From Chrysomallon squamiferum (Eukaryota; Mollusca; Gastropoda; Neomphalida; Peltospiridae), in NCBI GenBank assembly GCA_012295275.1, contig CM022673.1:12310788-12363287 (forward strand): a stretch of 52,500 bases of DNA, in the 5' to 3' direction. Of the stretch, positions 37,648 through 49,610 are shown in pieces. Made by a program: the position numbers and the translations under genes. The notes beneath the pieces were generated by a model. The model did not search any database. It was given only the letters and a program-made list of their open reading frames with translations, and was not told the origin of the DNA. Within the stretch, counting starts at the first letter, position 1, and every line of letters begins with the position of its first letter.

Positions 37648-38469
37648 AAAATCTTCTTTCTAAATACACTGAAGCTGTTTATAACCTCGTATTTCTAATC
37701 TGACACAACAAGTGATAACAATCATAATTCTGTCAACTTGATGTAGTGTCACTGATTTCAATTGCTGTTTGCAAAAACACAACAAAAAAACAAACAAAAA
37801 AAACACAACACCACAGATTTCACTTCATAACATTTTACATCCAGTCGGAATTAAAAAAAAAATATATAATATTTTTTTTTTCTCATGCTCGTTTTTTTAC
37901 TTCACCCTCTGAGCAAGAACGGAATCGAATGATCCGTTTTCTATCACTTTATTCCAGATATTCTGATTAAAAATAACAAGATTACTTTTTTTTTTTTTTT
38001 TTTTTTTGACTCTCTTCTTCAACCGTCTATCGAACTCAATTTCACAGAATAAGCAGCTTCTTGTCTTTTTTTTGTCTTTTTTGTCTTTTTATTTTTTTCT
38101 TTTTTTTTTTTATTTTTTTTTTTTTTTTTCACGAGACTAATTTTAACTGGAGAAAAGTTGCCCTGTTTATCGGTCAGTAGCTCGATTTTACTTCATCTGA
38201 ACGTTGTTACGGAACAGATCCTTGTTTGATAAACGTGTTAAATCAGATAATAAAGCCTCCCAGCATCTTCATGGTTTGGTAAAAATTCAAACTAATGAAG
38301 TGTTGTATACTTTTTTTTTCAAAAAGATTTTAGGTTTAAGCTACTACAGTTGGTTATGTAAATTGTCTCTTGGCTAAATGTTCAAACAGATGTATATGTT
38401 ATTAATGTCAGTATTTGTAGTAAAAAGAAATTATATATTTTATGTATAATGTATACATTTTTAAAGTAA

Positions 38470-38492
38470 TAATATCAATAATGATGATGATG

Positions 38493-38527
<35 letters not shown>

Positions 38528-38580
38528 GATGATGATGATGATAACAATAATAATAATAATAACAATAACAATAATAACAA
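38470..38580. repeat. AAT/GAT compound array
   Basis: aat, gat and aac trinucleotides. A similar, complementary TTA/TCA array is at 39372-39470. Confidence 0.85.
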
Positions 38581-39395
38581 AGAAAGAGAAGAATAAGAAA
38601 TATAAAACTTGAGTGTTTCTTAAAATGATAATGACAGTGACCACAGTAATACATCCACGTCTCAGTTCCTCAGGCCAACCACGCACGCACGCACGCACGC
38701 ACAAAAACAAAAAACCTGTATTGATTTTTAATTCAAAACATCATTTATCTACTCGCTACGTCACTGCACATATCAATCACCAGCTCTTATCCCTTTTATT
38801 TCAGAATCCAATAACATGAGAATTTAATCAGTGGCTCATGCTAATGCTATGACAATTGTTAAAACACAAAAGTTGTATTAAACAAAAAAAAAAAAAAAAA
38901 AAAAAAAAACAACACATTATTTCCCGTGAGACACATTTACATTTCTCTATTGTTCTGCTCACCATTCTCCATTGTAGTCTTTTACATGATTGAGATTTCT
39001 TGTCGAAGACTTAATCTCGATGTTTTCAGTGCTCATATTGCTATGCTGAGCAGAGACAGAAACAGACACAGACAGACAGACAGACATAAAGACAAAAACG
39101 AGATATCGTAAATTAAGACCAAGATAAAGAAGGGAGTGTATTATTTCTTTGGAATCTACATGCTGCTGCTGGTATGCAGAGATGCTGTGTACAGTGGCTG
39201 AAGCCAAACGTTGCCAGTGATTATAAAGATAATGACGATGACGTGCAGATAGATACACGAACGTATTTTTGTCATTTCAAATAATTGCATATTATTCGTG
39301 ATTATTATGAATATTTGCTTTGCTAACTATAGAATGTTGTTTACTGTTCTGTTTGTTATTGTGTTTATAAAATTATTATTATTATTAGTATTATG

Positions 39396-39433
<38 letters not shown>

Positions 39434-40303
39434 CATTATCATCATCATCATCATCATTATTATTGTTATGACGAACATGATGACGACGATGATGATAGCG
39501 ATGAAGGAAAAGAATATGAAAATGATAAAAAGAAACCTATACTATCAGAGTTTACTTTGATATATTTAAGACTTTCTTTTTTTCCTTCTTTCGCTCTTCC
39601 TTGCATCATTATTTTCTTTCTTCCTTTGTTTCCATTTCCTTATTTCTTTCCTTCTTTTGTTCTTTTTAATTTGAACGTTTACTTCATTCTTGCCAGTTTA
39701 TTCTTCAAATTGCTTTTTTTTTTTCTTGTCCATTAAATTAATTACTTTATTACAAGATGTCTTTTATTATTGTAAAATAAATTATTAACTAAACTTTTTT
39801 CACAGGAATTATAAATATAATATCTTGGTTAGAAAACTGTCTCCTTGATGTTTTATATAACACGTCACAATTTGACATTTAAGTATTATTTATGTAAATA
39901 CGACACGAACATCATTCAGGATTCAAATACCAAAGTGCAATATTACGTAACACATTACACTGTGTGCAATTTTCCAGTGGTTTGTTTCATTAAAACAGAG
40001 GCTTGTTTGCTTTGACCTTTACGAACTGAATTAACCACACTGGCATCGTCATAATACAAATGTTATTTTATAATAAAATATTTTATATCATTCGTTTTGT
40101 GCATTAACTTCCTTTTGTTTGCCCACTTGGCAGTAACGGTATGGTAGGTAGCAAAGAAAGATGTTAGTATTTTATCTTGGAAGAAAACAACAACAACAAC
40201 AAATCGTTAACTAAGGGGTGTCTGAGATCCTGTAGCTTCAGGATTGTTAACAGACTTCTGTTATTTGTATCTGAAACCATTTTAAAAACTAGAACAGTCT
40301 GCT

Positions 40304-40490
<187 letters not shown>

Positions 40491-40669
40491 CTGGATGGAT
40501 GAATGACTATATATGGATGGATGAATTATACATGCAATACAAAAATGACAATACACCGACCTTCTACTACTTAACTGCTTTTATATTCTATCTCTATAAC
40601 AACACTATTTCATCTCAAAACACATCATAATACGTTCACGTGATCAGAGTATGAGGAAGAGATGATAGC

Positions 40670-40866
40670 CGCAATCATAACAGCTGTACATATCTTCAGA
40701 AATCTTTTTTTAAATCATCATTCTTATACGTTCGTAGTAATGGTCATAAGAACTGTGCATTTATCTTCAAAAAATTTTTTCAAATCAATATTCTCATAAG
40801 TTCATATGGCCATAATCACAAGAACTGAACATATCTTTAGAATCGTTTTAAATCAATATTCTTTGA
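40670..40866. repeat. Three-copy minisatellite, about 65-bp unit
   Basis: ataagaactg..catatcttcagaaatc..tttaaatcaatattctt.. is repeated three times with moderate divergence. Confidence 0.75.
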
Positions 40867-41372
40867 CGGTCATTATTTTCTGGTATGAATGGTACATAAA
40901 TCGAGGCTTCCCTCGCAGCACAAATAGGCTCCGATTTAATCAAAGATTTATGTTCCGCGCGTGTGATTTAATTTCCATAACGTACTCTGTACGTACCTCT
41001 TCAAAGCAGATATATAGGCTTTTCTCATTTAATCGACAGTTACGGAGAGATAAAGCGAATGTGTGTCATATACTCTTGCATGAAAAATAAATATTTTACT
41101 TAATGATGTGGATACTAATATATTTCATTTATATGGGTTGGGTGTTCGAGGATTAGAGAGAGGTTCTCTCTGACCTAAATCGATTTTAAAAAATAATAAA
41201 GATTATTCTTTCTTTCTTATTTTTTCTTCTTATTATTATGTATCTTTTTTTAAATAGTTAATAATGACAATAATAGATACATTAATTAATCAATTAGTGT
41301 TAATTAAATAATTAATTAACACCATCATTAAAACCAGTAAATATTGCGACAAGAAAATATTTTTAACATTAG

Positions 41373-41378
41373 TTTATT
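41373..41378 (-). terminator. Polyadenylation signal of the Trp-rich peptide gene
   Basis: AATAAA on the - strand (actataataaactaatg), 135 nt after the stop codon of the peptide gene. Confidence 0.5.
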
Positions 41379-41512
41379 ATAGTTAATACACAAAGCAAAA
41401 CTTGAAAATAAACTCAATTCTACAACAGGAGTATAATAGAATAAATAAATGAATAAAAGAAATAAGAAAATGTATTAGCATCGGCACGTATTATCTAATG
41501 TTCTTTTTACCA

Positions 41513-41607
41513 CTAAAACCATGGTCGCCATGGAAACCACACCCTTTTGTAATTACCAGTTTGATGTCCATCATCTCCGTCATCATTATTCCCGTCATTG
41601 TCCAAAG
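41513..41607 (-). CDS. Trp-rich peptide gene, exon 2
   Basis: The acceptor on the - strand is gaaaatgtttcag, followed by 2 nt of a split codon, 30 codons and TAG at 41515-41513. GTG TGG TTT CCA TGG CGA CCA TGG TTT encodes the terminal peptide; it contains the inverted-symmetric stretch CCATGGCGACCATGG. Confidence 0.6.
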
Positions 41608-42142
41608 CTGAAACATTTTCAAGAAATATACATTAGAACGGAATTACATTATCGTCGTCGTCGTCATCATCATCATCATTATCGTCATCAGTACACAAAT
41701 ATAATGCAGATTATATTAATATTATAATTATTTTAATTGTAATTGTCATTAAGATATGATATTCATTATCATAAACGACGTCATAATTATCATTATCGTT
41801 GACATCATTATTTGTTTCATCAAAACGAATAACAGAATCGTTTTACTACTAATACATGCTGCCACCACAACTACTACTGTGACTACTACTATCACTGCTA
41901 CTGCTACTGCTATTAACACCACTTCCACCACTACTGTTTCTGGTGCTACTAACGCTACTGCAACTCCTCCTCCTCCTACTACTACTACTACTACAACTAC
42001 TACTACTACTAATAACAATAACAACAACAACAACAACAATAATAATAGTAATGATAATGATAATAATAATGATGACGATAATGATAATAATAATAAAAAA
42101 ATAATAATAACAGCAACAACAATTTTAATGGTAATGATAATA

Positions 42143-42177
<35 letters not shown>

Positions 42178-42349
42178 AATGATAATAATAATAATATCTG
42201 ACAGCTGAAGTTCTTTAATCATTTATATTAATATTAATTGTTTTTATTATTGTAAAACATAAGACAAACTCACCCAGGATGTTCGCGATGATAACGGACA
42301 GAAGAACACATATGAGTATCTCTCTAAACATCGTCAGTGAAAACAGCAT
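41513..42349 (-). CDS. Secreted Trp/Pro-rich peptide precursor (two coding exons)
   Basis: Coding exons 42349-42274 and 41607-41513 join in phase 1. From the ATG at 42331 the product is 50 residues; an in-frame ATG at 42349, directly after an acceptor, would add six (MLFSLT). The signal segment FREILICVLLSVIIANILA is strongly hydrophobic. Then come an acidic spacer LDNDGNNDDGDDGHQTGNY, a Lys-Arg pair and the terminus VWFPWRPWF, then TAG. An acidic propiece, a dibasic site and a short aromatic cationic end suggest a processed peptide. The Trp-Pro-Arg composition recalls tritrpticin and indolicidin, but I know no homologue. From its ATG the signal exon is 58 nt and phase 1, exactly as in the MGY-rich genes to the right. 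Function is unknown: antimicrobial, signalling or matrix roles are all possible. Confidence 0.6.
41608..42273 (-). other. Intron of the Trp-rich peptide gene, filled with trinucleotide repeats
   Basis: A 666-nt intron starting gtgagt. Most of it (41640-42200 on the + strand) is a mosaic of TAC, ACC, CTC, AAC, AAT, GAT and GATGAT repeats. Long translated Thr, Asn and Met runs there are repeat artefacts. Confidence 0.65.
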
Positions 42350-42350
42350 C
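42274..42350 (-). CDS. Trp-rich peptide gene, signal-peptide exon
   Basis: The acceptor is ttggttttcag, immediately followed by G-ATG. A second ATG at 42331 is in frame and gives the same 58-nt coding length as the paralogous signal exons at 44852-44909 and 49222-49279. The donor is CTGG/gtgagt. Confidence 0.6.
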
Positions 42351-42577
42351 CTGAAAACCAAAAACAATTTCAAACAGCCGAATCAAAACGCTTTCGAGAC
42401 ACTTTTGATCAAATCCTTTCAGTGGATGTGTTCATTTTAAACAGTGGGTCTTTTCTGGCAGCAAATGAAAGAAATTATTTTCCTGTTTTCTTAAATACAT
42501 TTCTGTGGACATACGAGCAAGCTCTCGTTATATTTGTTACTGAACATCAGCTAGCGTAATGTTTACCAAGTCGGTAT

Positions 42578-42583
42578 CTTTAT

Positions 42584-42589
<6 letters not shown>
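42578..42589 (-). promoter_or_regulatory. Possible TATA box of the Trp-rich peptide gene
   Basis: gattatataaag on the - strand, directly downstream of a GA tract and about 250 nt before the coding start. The 5' leader could be spliced at ttca/gtaaca (about 42541) into the acceptor at 42351. Confidence 0.35.

Positions 42590-42618
<29 letters not shown>
42590..42618. repeat. Short (CT)n tract
   Basis: About 14 ct units next to the TATA-like element. Confidence 0.9.
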
Positions 42619-42623
<5 letters not shown>

Positions 42624-42764
42624 TCACTGTCTGTCTCATTCTCTCTTTGTATTTCTCCCCTTCACATTCACATAATAATACAAGTGAAAATTCATAATTA
42701 TTAACAATTATTTTTAGAGTAAAATAAGGCAAAATGAAATTAAAATATTAAAACAAACGAAACA

Positions 42765-42795
<31 letters not shown>

Positions 42796-43283
42796 AAAAA
42801 AAAACAAAGCAAGCTGAAATAAATTAAAATAAATTAAAATAACATGAAATAAACTAGAATACTTACAGTGTATATCAAAATATTATCTTCTCTTCTACAA
42901 TCTTTCTTAATGACCCTTCACTATCTTGTGATGATATTTATTAGATGTTTTGCTTTCTTTCTTTCTACTTTTAACCATGGAATAGCCGCTGGTCATTCAT
43001 TAAATGAGCTGGATTAAAACTTGATTAATTGATTTGGAAAAACAAACAAACATGCGTTGTGGGTATTAGTCATTACAAAAAGACACAGGAAGTTTTGTGG
43101 AAGTAAATATGTTATTCGTGTAAAGAGGAGTCAATTAGATTTTAAGAATGTCATTTTCTTAAAGCGTGAGTTTTATTTTTATTATTTAAGTTTATCCTGA
43201 ATTAAACCAGTCATGTGAATGATATGATTCTCTTTCTCGATTTTGTATTAATAAATACAATTTTAAAAAGAAATTTAAGAAAT
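42619..43283. other. Intergenic AT-rich stretch
   Basis: No gene seen; AAAT-type repeats at 42765-42850. Confidence 0.6.
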
Positions 43284-43367
43284 ATGTTATTTCTTCTGGC
43301 TGTTATTGTCATGATCTGCTTGTTTTTGTTGTTTGTTAGTTTCGCACTTTTATTATGTTATAGGTGA
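43284..43367 (+). pseudogene. Possible relic of an inverted signal-peptide exon
   Basis: A 27-codon, almost entirely hydrophobic open frame (start MLFLLAVIVMICLFLLF, stop TGA) lies just upstream, in gene sense, of a segment homologous to intron 1 of the MGY-rich paralogues (43398-43563). The AVI core resembles FAVIAC/FAVIGC in the paralogues. No phase-1 donor at the expected place is visible, so it appears broken or is a chance frame. Confidence 0.3.
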
Positions 43368-43397
43368 AAATAATACACTTTATTTTCTCTCTCTCTT

Positions 43398-43569
<172 letters not shown>

Positions 43570-43673
43570 AGCTTGTGCGTATCTGCTACCTTTTTTTGTT
43601 TTGTTTTTTCATTTCATTTCATTTTACTTTATTTTATTTTACTTTAACAATAATTGTTTATATGTTTTTTCAG

Positions 43674-43685
43674 TCGATGAAAAAG
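43674..43685 (+). other. Candidate 12-nt microexon
   Basis: atgttttttcag/TCGATGAAAAAG/gtaagac has a strong acceptor and a strong donor around 12 nt, downstream of the inverted intron relic. No joined product makes obvious sense. Confidence 0.2.
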
Positions 43686-44072
43686 GTAAGACATTAATTT
43701 AATACTAAGTATCAAAGTAACAATTACTTCAGTATTTCTGTGTTTTTTTTGACATTCAGCTTCAGTCGCTTTGTTACTATTGCTTTTTGTTTTGTTTTTA
43801 TAGTAGCAGTAGCTGCAGTAGTAGTAATAGTAGAGTTGTAGTAGCTGTTGTTAATGTATTATTGTTACTGTTGTTTTTGTTGCGTTGCTTACAATACTCT
43901 TTTTCTAATAATAATAATAACATTAATAAATGCGTGCATGTAGGTATGTATGTATGTGTTTATGTGTATTTATGTGTATGGATGGATGGATGGATGAGTA
44001 TGGTTCAAAAACAAACAAACAAATCTAGAGTGAACAATATGACAAACACTGTTAAATAAATTCAGGAAGATT

Positions 44073-44078
44073 TTTATT
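44073..44078 (-). terminator. Polyadenylation signal, MGY-rich copy 1
   Basis: AATAAA in gtaataaaaatctt, 137 nt after the stop. The block is conserved in all three copies (48444-48449 and 52004-52009). Confidence 0.75.
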
Positions 44079-44103
44079 ACAAGTGTAAACATAAATACAA
44101 AAA

Positions 44104-44104
<1 letters not shown>

Positions 44105-44152
<48 letters not shown>
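44105..44152 (-). repeat. Poly(A) run inside the 3' UTR of copy 1
   Basis: About 45 A in sense, between the stop codon and AATAAA. Copy 2 has the same at 48482-48527; copy 3 does not. Confidence 0.85.
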
Positions 44153-44157
<5 letters not shown>

Positions 44158-44214
44158 CAAAATATACTGAAAGAAGCATATAATAAATAAAATTAAAATA
44201 TTTTTAATTTAAGT

Positions 44215-44483
44215 TTATCGCCGTTTTCGGTCCCATCCGTCTCTGTCTCCACCCCACATTCCTCCCCCCATTCCGTATCCACCCATACCCATCATGGGAT
44301 AACCACCGTACATTCCACCATAGCCATATCCCCCGGGATAACCCATTCCACCATATCCCATCATTCCTCCCATCATTCCTCCGTATCCCATCATTCCTCC
44401 GTATCCCATCATTCCACGATAACCATCATCATCACCCCAGTCATCACGATCACCCCAGCCATCACGATCCCCCCAGCCGTCAC
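44215..44483 (-). CDS. MGY-rich copy 1, exon 2
   Basis: The acceptor in sense is atttattttcag/GTGACGG. It has 2 nt of a split Gly codon, 88 codons and TAA at 44217-44215. It encodes the whole mature protein. Confidence 0.8.
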
Positions 44484-44506
44484 CTGAAAATAAATGAAAG
44501 CATTAA

Positions 44507-44542
<36 letters not shown>

Positions 44543-44581
44543 AGCATCAGTAAATACATGATACATATAAGACAGACTGAT

Positions 44582-44679
<98 letters not shown>

Positions 44680-44909
44680 CAGTTAACTCATTTCTTACCA
44701 GTTATTTAGCGGTGAGAAATCTTTAGTTTAAATCACAAGACTAATTATTATGAAACTTTAATTACATACAAGCACAGTTTGTGAAAGTAGGAAAATCGCT
44801 AATTGAAATTAATAGCCAGGTTTAAAGAAAGAAAGAAAGAAATAGGCTTACCCAGTGAGCAGGCGATCACAGCAAAGAAAATAAAGCACGTCAAAGTTAT
44901 GCAAGACAT
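44215..44909 (-). CDS. MGY-rich secreted protein, copy 1
   Basis: Coding exons 44909-44852 and 44483-44215, phase 1, product 108 residues. The signal peptide is MSCITLTCFIFFAVIACSLG. The mature part starts with an acidic Asp/Trp segment (GDGWGDRDGWGDRDDWGDDD), continues with GYGGMM-type Gly/Met/Tyr repeats and a GYPGGYGYGG block, and ends GGDRDGWDRKRR. Such low-complexity Gly/Tyr proteins with basic C-termini resemble mollusc shell-matrix proteins such as shematrins, but the Met content and Asp/Trp segment differ. I infer an extracellular structural role. Oppositely charged ends could drive self-assembly. Conserved TATA, 5' UTR exon and 3' UTR support expression. Confidence 0.8.
44484..44851 (-). 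other. Intron 1 of copy 1
   Basis: It contains an AAAT array and a 91-nt tract (GA on the + strand, 44588-44678), then a tagcgattttcc block shared with copy 2 and with the inverted relic at 43398. Confidence 0.75.
44588..44678. repeat. (GA)n microsatellite in intron 1 of copy 1
   Basis: About 45 ga units at the same intronic position as the tract in copy 2, so it predates the gene duplication. Confidence 0.95.
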
Positions 44910-44952
44910 GACGTCACAGTAAAATATCCGAATCAATCAAAGAGCAAGGAAG
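44852..44952 (-). CDS. MGY-rich copy 1, signal-peptide exon
   Basis: A 101-nt exon with acceptor ttcttattcag, 43 nt of leader, ATG at 44909 and donor CTGG/gtaagcc. Coding part is 58 nt (44852-44909). The start codon lies in a CRE-like palindrome, tgacgtcATG, also present in copy 2. Confidence 0.8.
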
Positions 44953-45204
44953 CTGAATAAGAATAATATTTATTATTAAATTTAACTTTCTAAATAAATT
45001 GATTAATTAATTCATAAAAAAAAAATAATAGCAATAATAATTAAATATATAAAATTAAAATTTAAAGATGTGCTACTAATAATAACAACACTGCAACTAT
45101 ACTAATAACAAACCTAGAAACATTTAAATACACACACATAAATAAAAACAAATATATTAATTTAATTATATACTGTAAATTAACAGAATGTTGAAATCGT
45201 TTCC

Positions 45205-45239
45205 TTTTCGATAATTATTATTATTATTTTTTATTATTA

Positions 45240-45331
<92 letters not shown>

Positions 45332-45368
45332 CATTATTATCATCATTATTATTATTATTATTATTATT
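45205..45368. repeat. (TTA)n array in the leader intron of copy 1
   Basis: Interrupted att array of about 50 units. Copy 2 lacks it at the matching place, so it expanded after duplication. Confidence 0.9.
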
Positions 45369-45563
45369 TTAAATATCTAAACAATTAGTTAAACACTAAA
45401 AAATTAACTTTATAAATAACAAATAATTTATCGAAATAAACTGTAATTTTGTTCAGGTCTCTAAAGTATAGAAATTTATCTACTCATCATATCTTGCCTG
45501 TATTAATAATATGCATATATTCTTTCTGAGAATTATTAAAATAAACAAGTAAAATCTACTCAC

Positions 45564-45605
45564 CAAGTTTACAACTGTTCTAACAGTGAAAGACTGTTGC
45601 TGTAC
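45564..45605 (-). other. 5' UTR exon of copy 1
   Basis: caacagtctttcactgttag followed by aacagttgtaaacttg/gtgagtag: a leader exon ending in a perfect donor, nearly identical to 49611-49652. The start is estimated from the TATA distance. Confidence 0.65.
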
Positions 45606-45627
45606 TTACCACTTACAAAATCTCACG

Positions 45628-45635
45628 TATTTATA
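45628..45635 (-). promoter_or_regulatory. TATA box of copy 1
   Basis: TATAAATA, about 30 bp upstream of the predicted leader exon, in a block of more than 200 bp conserved with the copy 2 promoter (45630-45840 against 49675-49870). Confidence 0.75.
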
Positions 45636-45639
45636 CAAC

Positions 45640-46140
45640 ATTTTAAATCTTTGTTTTTATGTGCACATTGCCCGAAGAGTACTAAACACAAATATTATTG
45701 TTATTGATTAATGAGCTGATAAATAAACATAAGTCGTAAACAAAAATAAAGAGTAATTAAAATTTAAACTATTTCGTCTTTTTAACAATTTCCGTGTGTG
45801 TCATCGTTACTAAAAATATCTCTGATGCGATTTACTGGAGGGTTCGCCCAATGCAGGGTTCTTATCCTATTTTTTTTTTTTTTTTTTTTAATTATTATTT
45901 TGTTTCCCTCCTATTCTCTTATGTTGAAAATTAATCTATTATACCTCTATCTTTAATTGAAATAATATTTTTTTTCATTAAATTTACTTCTGTTGTGTTG
46001 TTGACAAGGTGCCAAAAAAACAATGCATTTGTTACAGTTGTGATAAGAAATACATTGTTATATTTTTGATAAGAAATACATTTGTTACAGTTGTGATAAG
46101 AAATACATTGTTACGTAGAGCGCGTGATAACGAATATTGT
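45640..46140 (-). promoter_or_regulatory. Duplicated upstream region of copy 1
   Basis: Conserved with 49690-50110 of copy 2, including ttgattaat, gtcgtaaacaaaaataaaga and the ttgttacgtag block at the far end. A T-run at 45870-45889 and a triple gaaatacat/gttacagttgtgataa tandem at 46025-46115 are particular to copy 1. Confidence 0.6.
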
Positions 46141-46940
46141 AGACTGCTCTGTTTTTGTGTGTGTGCGTCTTTACCTTTCTGCATGTGTGTATGTTGGGTG
46201 TATGCTGTGTGTATTTGTATGTGTGTGTATGTTGTGTGTATTGTATGTGTGTGTATGTTGTGTGTATTTGTATGTGTGTGTATTTGTTGTGTGTATTTGT
46301 ATGTGTGTGTATGTTGTTTGTATCTATATGTGTGTGTATGTTGTGTGTATGTGTGTGTATGTTGTATGTATTTGTATGTGTGTATGTTGTGATTATTTGT
46401 ATATGTGTATATGTTATATGTGTTTGTGTGTATGTGTTTATGTTGTGTGTGTGTATGTGGATGTGTATGTTTGTGTGTATGTGTACATTATATATGTGTG
46501 TTGTGTTGGCGTATGTATGTTGGTGATGTGTGTATTTGTATGCTTGTGTTTTATTTCTACATTGTATGTATATATGTATTTGTTTTATGTCTTTGTGTGT
46601 ATATATGTGTATATGTTGTATTGTACGGGTGCGTTTTGTGTGTGTTGTGTGCTTTTTATGTGTATATGTATGTATATACGTCTGTTTATCTCTTTCTGTG
46701 TGTATGTGTTTGTGTTGTGTATTTCTGTGTATATGTGTGCAAATCTGTTTGTCCGTGTGTCTGTCTGTGTATATCTCCGTTTCAGTGAGTGTCTTTTGTA
46801 TGTCTGTATATATGTCTGTAAGTGCATACGTGTGTATATGTGTATATAAATCTATATATGTATCTATTTGTGAATATATGTATTCATATATCTGTTTGTC
46901 CATATGTCTGTCAGTGTATCTGTTCGTTTCTTTCTGTGTC
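46140..46940. repeat. TG/TGTA-rich low-complexity block
   Basis: 800 bp of gtgtgt, tatgtt and gtatttgtatgt units with higher-order duplication. The matching block upstream of copy 2 (50115-50310) is only about 200 bp. Open frames here on both strands are repeat translations (Cys/Val or Thr/His). Confidence 0.9.
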
Positions 46941-47504
46941 TTTTGTGCATCCGAATACCGCATATTTATCGACGTTATTAATTCTTTATCTTTAAAAAAA
47001 AAAAAATTAATTATTTATTTATTTATATTTTTTTTTATGCTTAAATTTATTTATTTATTTATTTATTTATTATTATTAATATTATTATTATTATTGTTGT
47101 TGTTGTTGTTGTTGTTGTTTTTTAGGTTGTTGTTGTTTATGCTGTTATCATTTTTTGATAAATCATTTCTTGCCAGATTCAGTTATTTAGAAACAAATAA
47201 ATCTTTAAAGACTGACAGCTGGAGCTCCAGTTAGATGTTACCTGTTATTAAAATACTAATAAGATTTAAGAATCCTTTGTTAGTAATTTTATTAAGGATA
47301 TCTGGAATATTGCATATTTAACTTCTCTATTTATATATCTATTTTTTTTTTCTGTGTGACAATTACATTCCAAATAAAAAACTACTACTACTACTACTAC
47401 TACTACTGCTGCTGCAGCTGCTGCTTTTACTATTATCACTACTACTAATAATAATAGTTTTAATAATAATTACGATGACGAAGACAGGTGACGAAACTGC
47501 TCGG
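46941..47504. other. AT-rich intergenic stretch
   Basis: TTTA and TTG arrays (47007-47120) and a CTA/CTG array (47381-47450). No gene seen. Confidence 0.6.
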
Positions 47505-47960
47505 CCTTCAAGATGTATGTGTATATATATATGTGTATATGTGTGTAAGTGTGTGTGTGTGTATGTGTGTGTATGTGTGTGTGCGTGTGTGTATGTGCGC
47601 GTGTGTTTATGTGTGTGCGCGTGTATATGTGTGTGAATGTGTGTGTGTATATGTGTGTGTGTATGTGTGTGTGCGTGTGTCTATATGTGTATATATTATG
47701 CACGTATGCATGTATGCATATATGTATGTGTGAATGTATGTATGTTTGTACGTATGCATGTATGTGTGTATGTATGTGTGTACGTATGTGTGTATGTATG
47801 TGTGTACGTATGTGTGTATATATGTGTATGTATGTATGTAAGTTTTATATGCTTGTATGTATATATGTTTATGTATGTATGTACATATGTGTTGTGTATA
47901 GTTACATGTGTGTGTGTGTATTTGTGTTTGTATGTGTGTGTGTATCCAAGTAAATAAGTA
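47505..47960. repeat. TG/TATG-rich array
   Basis: gtgt, tatg and gtac units, with a six-fold near-repeat of tatgtatgtgtgtacg in the middle. Confidence 0.9.
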
Positions 47961-48200
47961 TCCAGACAGATTGGAATGTGTGTGTGTGTGTGTGTGTTAA
48001 AATGTGTGTGTGTGTGTATGTGTGTTTGTATGTGTGTGTGTATCCAATTAAATACGTGAAGACAAATGAATGTGTATATATGTTGCTGTTAAAAATAGGT
48101 AAAAAATCTAATTAAAAAAAATAAATGAATATATATATAAAAAAAGTAATAATACAAAATCATAAATAAAAATAAATAAATAAGTAAATAAATAAATAAA

Positions 48201-48240
48201 GTCGAGAGTGAACAATATTACAAACACAGAAACATAATAT
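48201..48240 (-). repeat. Extra fragment of the MGY-gene 3' UTR
   Basis: gtcgagagtgaacaatatta..caaacac matches tctagagtgaacaatatgac..aaacac found downstream of each gene (44022, 48396, 51955), but no gene is attached. Confidence 0.5.
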
Positions 48241-48299
48241 CAAAACAACGTATTATGAATAAATAAATAAATATATTACTCATGGATAATAATAGTAAT

Positions 48300-48302
48300 A
48301 GC

Positions 48303-48344
<42 letters not shown>

Positions 48345-48365
48345 CATAATAATAATAATAATAAT
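48300..48365. repeat. (ATA)n microsatellite
   Basis: About 21 aat units with one interruption. Confidence 0.9.
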
Positions 48366-48443
48366 TGTTACAGTAATACAAACAAACAAACAAATCTAGA
48401 GTGAACAACATGACAAACACTGTTAAATAAATTCAAAAAGATT

Positions 48444-48449
48444 TTTATT
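48444..48449 (-). terminator. Polyadenylation signal, MGY-rich copy 2
   Basis: AATAAA in the block conserved with copies 1 and 3. Confidence 0.7.
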
Positions 48450-48484
48450 ACAATTGTAAACATAATAAATACATAAACATTTTT

Positions 48485-48528
<44 letters not shown>

Positions 48529-48595
48529 TGACAATCGTAAAAATAAATAAAATAAAAATATTTTTAATTTATGTTTATCGTCGTTTTCGGTCCCA

Positions 48596-49279
<684 letters not shown>

Positions 49280-49610
49280 GACGTCACAGCAAAATAAGCA
49301 AATCAGTCGATCAGCAAGGAAGCTGAATATTAATAATAGTTATTATTAAGTAAATAAATAAATTAATTAATAATAATAAAAGTAATATTTAAATATATAA
49401 AAATATATTTTACAATGATAATAATAATTTCAGAAACTCATATGAATTGATACTCATATAAAATACAATTAAACATTAAAAAAGTAATTTATCGATTTAA
49501 GCAATAATTTTGTTCAGTGTTCTAAACTATATAAATTTATCTACTTTTTTTTTTTAATTTAATTATTCTTTCTGAGAATTATTAGAAATAAACAAGTAAA
49601 ATCTACTCAC

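Noticed and set aside
41749-42222. 150-157 codon frames on both strands
   Set aside because: Homopolymeric Ile, Thr, Asn and Met runs from trinucleotide repeats inside the intron of the Trp-rich peptide gene.
46085-46963. Very long open frames (up to 292 codons) on both strands
   Set aside because: They are translations of a TG/TATG repeat (Cys/Val/Tyr on one strand, Thr/His/Tyr on the other), with no domain or splice structure.
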